From positions 6,242,939 to 6,306,938 of the forward strand of contig NC_135018.1 of NCBI RefSeq assembly GCF_051020955.1: 64,000 bases of DNA, read 5' to 3'. This document shows positions 60,140 through 64,000 of this stretch, one piece after another. Every line of letters starts with the position of its first letter. Positions within the stretch are counted from its first letter, which is position 1. The DNA comes from Megalopta genalis. Taxonomy: Eukaryota; Arthropoda; Insecta; Hymenoptera; Halictidae. Made by a program: the position numbers and the translations under genes. The notes below the pieces were generated by a model, which was given only the letters and a program-made list of their open reading frames with translations, did not search any database and was not told where the DNA came from.

Positions 60140-60745
60140 CTGTCGTTTAGTTTTTTTTTTCTTAATTAATATATACGTCTCCGTTTTATTGTTTTGTAAA
60201 ACCACTTTTTCTATCTGCAGATAATGCACAGATTTTCGTTAATTATAAATAACTTAAGAACGCATGCAGATAGTTTGTACTTCTGAATTTTCTACATACA
60301 TTTCCTTGGATTAGAAATAAACGTACTCGTTCATTTCGTTGTTTTGCGAAGCTACGTTCTCTAACTGCGGATGCCGCGTATTTTCTTATGCTAAAAATAA
60401 ATTGACTTGTGCATTTTATTGTTTCACAAAATTACTGTTTCTGCCTCCGAAGATTCCACACATTTTCGTTAATTATAAATTGATCTACTCGTTCACTCTC
60501 TTGTTTTATACAGTTTGTTTGTATTTCCGAACATGCTGCACATATTTTCCGCGATTCAAAATCGATTAACTTGTTGTTCACCTCCCAGTTTCGTAAAGCT
60601 ATTTTCTGTATCTAAGGCAGACGAATACGATTTGATTACAAATAAATCGACTCGATAATTCACTTGGTTTGCGAGGCTATTCTATCTGTCGAAAACTGTA
60701 GCGTACATTTTCTTCGATCATAAATTAATTTGCTGGTTAATATCC
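60140..60745. repeat. Diverged tandem repeat, period about 85-100 bp
   Basis: About seven units with GTTCATTTC.TTGTTTTGC.AAGCTA..TTCT.TATCTGC, GCACATTTTCGTTAATTATAAAT and GACTCGTT. Clearest at 60318-60400, 60404-60490 and 60491-60580. Confidence 0.75.
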
Positions 60746-60775
60746 CCATTTAACTACAAAAGAATTTTATGAGTA

Positions 60776-60976
60776 GACTACGGATCATCATGCAAAATCA
60801 AAAGTTTCTACATCAATTGCAAGAATTAAGTACCACATATGTATTTAATTCTTTCTTTATTAATTTCAACGAGTTGAGGATATTACACTGATACTCTTCG
60901 ATTAAATTAATTTGTCGACTGTTTTGTATTGCTCCTATTCGTTTTCTTTGTCTAAAAAAACATAAAATCCGCAGTC
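60776..60976. mobile_element. TA-1 MITE, copy 8
   Basis: TA (60774-60775)|GACTACGGATCATCATGCAAA ... ACATAAAATCCGCAGTC|TA (60977-60978). 201 bp, non-coding. Confidence 0.85.
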
Positions 60977-60978
60977 TA

Positions 60979-62099
60979 CTTATAAGAAACGTTTAGAATT
61001 GAAGAATTCCATGTGTACCCTTCGTAAACGAATTTTTTAAATGAATAAATTCAAATGAATGAACACTATTTTCCAACAAAATATATTTTAGATGTAAAAT
61101 CATTTCATCAATTTGAATCATGTAAATATTAAAATCAGATCAACATACCAACGAACTGTTAATATTTTTAATGAATCCTTCGCGCCTCTAATTATACAAC
61201 AGCTTCCACTTCAAATTCTGTCGAGATTCGAAAGTAGTAGAATTTCGAACATTTGTGGCCAGCCTGTAGCAGCTAGTTCGACAAAATCAATGCTTTGCCA
61301 AACCCGATCTATCTTTCCAATGAAATCCAAAGCAAACGCTCAACAATTCGTCAACTCTCTACACTAGAATAACACAAAATTAGCCAGTGCTTCTGCATAG
61401 CTGAAATTCTATCGAGGTTTTTCGAATTCTCGAACGTCCTATCAATTTCCCGCAGATATTTACACGGAATTGATACAGAGCACAATCGGATTTCGTGTTT
61501 CATCGAAATGCGACGCGAATGCTTGGCGATTCGTCCACTTTGGAAACCGCGTATTTCGTGACGATAGTGCGGCGCTGATCGATAAATGATGGTTGATGTT
61601 TCATTTTCAAGATTTTTATCGGTGCCGCAGGAATCGTTTTTTTTTCCCGGCGAGGCCGGGGGAGAATCGACCGGCAGAGATAGATTGTCAGTTATGTCGC
61701 GCGCTGACATAATTGTTTCCGGTGTTATACGGGTATCGAATCAAGGTGGACGCCATTGGAAGCGTCAGGCGTATCCGGTGAAATGGGAAGAAACGCGACT
61801 GCGAGCAAAAAGAATGGACCGAAGACGAACGGAATCAGCTGGACAAATCTAATTTCGTTGTGGCTTGCCGGTTCTTTACAGTGTGTCACGAAGTCCACGT
61901 TCGCGGGAAGAAAATATGTTGTTCGATATGATTCGGGAATTCGACTCTGTTTTCGTAGGAAACGAAACGAGAACCGGAAAACAAGAACAACACGTTTTAT
62001 TGATCATTGACTGCGAATCACCGCGCATTCGGTTTGTCTTATTTCGTATCACGGGAGACTTTAGTGGCAGAAATTGTCTTGTTTTTATTTTGCTTAAAT
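60979..62099. other. Unannotated sequence
   Basis: A 119-codon minus frame (61351-61710) and an 88-codon plus frame (61586-61852) overlap; neither is recognisable. Confidence 0.4.
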
Positions 62100-62340
62100 A
62101 ATCAGAATCACTTCGTACCGATTTTTATAAAATAATCTATAAATTACCGCTTATAGATTTTTGTAAAATAATTTATGCATTACCTGATCCCGATTTTTAT
62201 AAAATAATTTATGTGTTATCTCATTCTGATTTTTATAAAATATATGAATTACCTTATTCTGAGTTTTATATAATAATTTATCAGTTATCTGATTGTGATT
62301 TTTATGAAATCTATAAAAAAAAGTAATTTATAAAAAACAT
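62100..62340. repeat. Minisatellite (GATTTTTATAAAATAATTTAT..ATTACCT)n
   Basis: About five to six degenerate units of about 40 bp. Other words are CTGATC.CGATTTTTATAAAATAATTTATG. Confidence 0.85.
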
Positions 62341-64000
62341 AATCTATAAAAATGGAAATTCGTTGTAAAAATTCCCTGGCAACAATATAAACGTTTCTAT
62401 TGACGAAGATCAAAGATAACATTGTGCTTTTCTTCTAGATTTTTATCGTTTCACTATTCTAGAATTTATTGCGAATTTTTTGTATATGTATAATGCGAAT
62501 ATATAAAACGCGAAACATAATTTAATTTTTGCTTAATGCTAATCACAATAGACTCCAACGAAAGATATTTCTACCTCGTTCGTGTTTTTATAAATTTATT
62601 CGTGGAAGTAGTTATTTGCATAAAGATCCTGAGGCACTAACCTGAAATTAATCTGAAAACCCTAAGACGTAAACATTTTTATCGACCCTTAAAGAAAGAA
62701 AATTGAAGAAAAATTGATGTCTTTCTTCGGAAATCTAACTGTCCGAATATTTTCGAATCTATCACGGAACTTTGAGTACTGCTTTGTCTCTTCTAATTTC
62801 CCTCCCTTTAATTATTAAAGTATCGAATCTGTCGGCACGATGATGGATCGCCGTAAATCACGGTAGAACCCGTGATGATTATTTCATCTAGCGGCATGAT
62901 TTGCGAAACTGGAGCTCGCGGGCGAAATAGAAATGTCATTAAACTCGATGGATTTTTATTTCGTTAACCTGGCGCCGCTATAAAATGAGTCTTTAACGAT
63001 ATTTCGCCAAAGGCGAGATCAATGAAATTTTATTACGTCGAAGATAACTCTTAACACTCGGTGAAAATCGAACCGAGTGTGTTTTTAGGGTCTTTTCTAA
63101 TTTTATTTATCAATTTTCTTCAACACAGTTTTTAAGGTGTTAACTTTATTATAATTATTAATCCTAGGATGCTTATGATAGTAGAAGGTATTAAAGATCT
63201 GCTCGAGGGAGGGTGATTTTGTATCCATGTAAGAAAAAATGCTATAAATATTACTTTTTCTGTCTGAGATATATTTATTTATACGATACTGTTGAGTAAT
63301 AGATTTATGTACCTGCGAAAATAAAATATATAACATTTATTAACGAACACTGTTAGAATAAAAATACATGGCCAAAATTCTGTGGACATTTTTTTTACCC
63401 TCCCTTAAGCATGCTAGGATTGGCGCTAAATCTACAAAGCCAGTTAAAAGAACCGGTTTCACATTTTCTGTTGCATACTTTCTAAAATTATAAAGACTCT
63501 TGCATATATAGGAAACGATCGAATAAATTTCCCACTCCAAGAACAGATTATAATCAAATTGACGGAATGTTGAAATTAATTGCAGCCTTTTTGAGAAGGT
63601 GTTAATGCGGATTTTTAAACCAATACTTCTCCGACGGAACATCCGAGTTTTTAGTTTCGCGAGACTTCAACAAATTCCGGAATTTCAAAAGCTGCGTGTT
63701 CATTCTCCCGTGTTTCCGGAACTAACCGCGACCATTTAGACGACGCCAAATAATTTTGTAATCTCACGATGATCTTTTTGAAGGAGAAACATTGATGAGA
63801 CTCCCGCTGAAAACTTCTTTCAGCATTTCCGGAAGCCTATTTTATTTAAGCTAAGTTCGAAGAAACTTCGCTCCTCTCGGGTTTCAATTATTTTTCAATT
63901 CTCTGTTTACCAGCTGCTTTGCGTAGGATCATCGTGCACTCTGTTGATTAATTAGGTTATATCCAGCCGGATCGCGTATGGCTTTGATCTCAAATTGCAG
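62341..64000. other. Unannotated sequence
   Basis: AT-rich with a slightly CpG-richer end. Minus-strand frames at 63103-63336 and 63340-63642 are AT-biased with no recognisable motif. Confidence 0.4.

Overview
The window looks like gene-poor chromosomal DNA from an insect. Hymenoptera (a bee, ant or wasp) is my best guess, but nothing here proves it. The pointers are AT-rich background alternating with CpG-rich blocks, long (GA)n and (CA)n microsatellites, mariner and piggyBac elements, and many short TA- or TTAA-flanked inverted-repeat elements. I found no convincing host protein gene, tRNA or rRNA. Long open frames are scarce, and those in CpG-rich blocks look like chance. The window is best read as an intergenic region or a very long intron.

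The recognisable content is almost all transposon-derived. Four protein-coding remnants can be read. (1) A near-complete mariner (24109-25423, transposase on the minus strand) keeps its D,D34D triad but has a C-terminal frameshift. (2) A second copy of the same mariner (50817-51736) has lost the central catalytic region, has a homopolymer frameshift and has Glu in place of the third Asp. (3) A short true piggyBac (13821-14494) keeps TTAA sites, both termini and the C-terminal Cys/His-rich domain. (4) An element with GAGCC...GAAAGTGGCC terminal repeats (about 58875-60106) carries a 141-codon acidic/lysine-rich ORF of unknown type.

Around these are non-autonomous families, named locally here. 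TA-1 (TA|GACTGCGGA termini, about 197 bp) has about eight copies. TA-2 (TA|CAGTAAATTCTCC, a palindrome of about 212 bp) has three. TTAA-1 (TTAA|CCCTTTCGCT) has four. TTAA-2 (TTAA|CCCTTTGCACTCGAAG) has three. TTAA-3 (TTAA|CAC...) has two. There are also Tc1-like, pogo-like and other long-TIR elements. Several are nested, and in three cases an empty paralogous site elsewhere in the window confirms the target-site duplication and the order of insertion.

The rest is tandem repeat and unannotated sequence. Repeats include a 251-bp dimeric array at the left end (two copies differing at one base), 29/58-bp, 41-47-bp, 85-bp, 108-bp and 190-bp arrays, and a 6-bp-based array near 58 kb that is open in several frames. 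CpG-rich blocks (around 5.9, 10, 12, 15, 17, 21, 27, 30, 33, 34.5, 39, 42.5, 45 and 54.3 kb) contain nothing I can name; they may hold regulatory or conserved noncoding sequence. All calls come from reading the sequence by eye; element ends are usually good to a few bases where TA/TTAA flanks are stated, and approximate otherwise.
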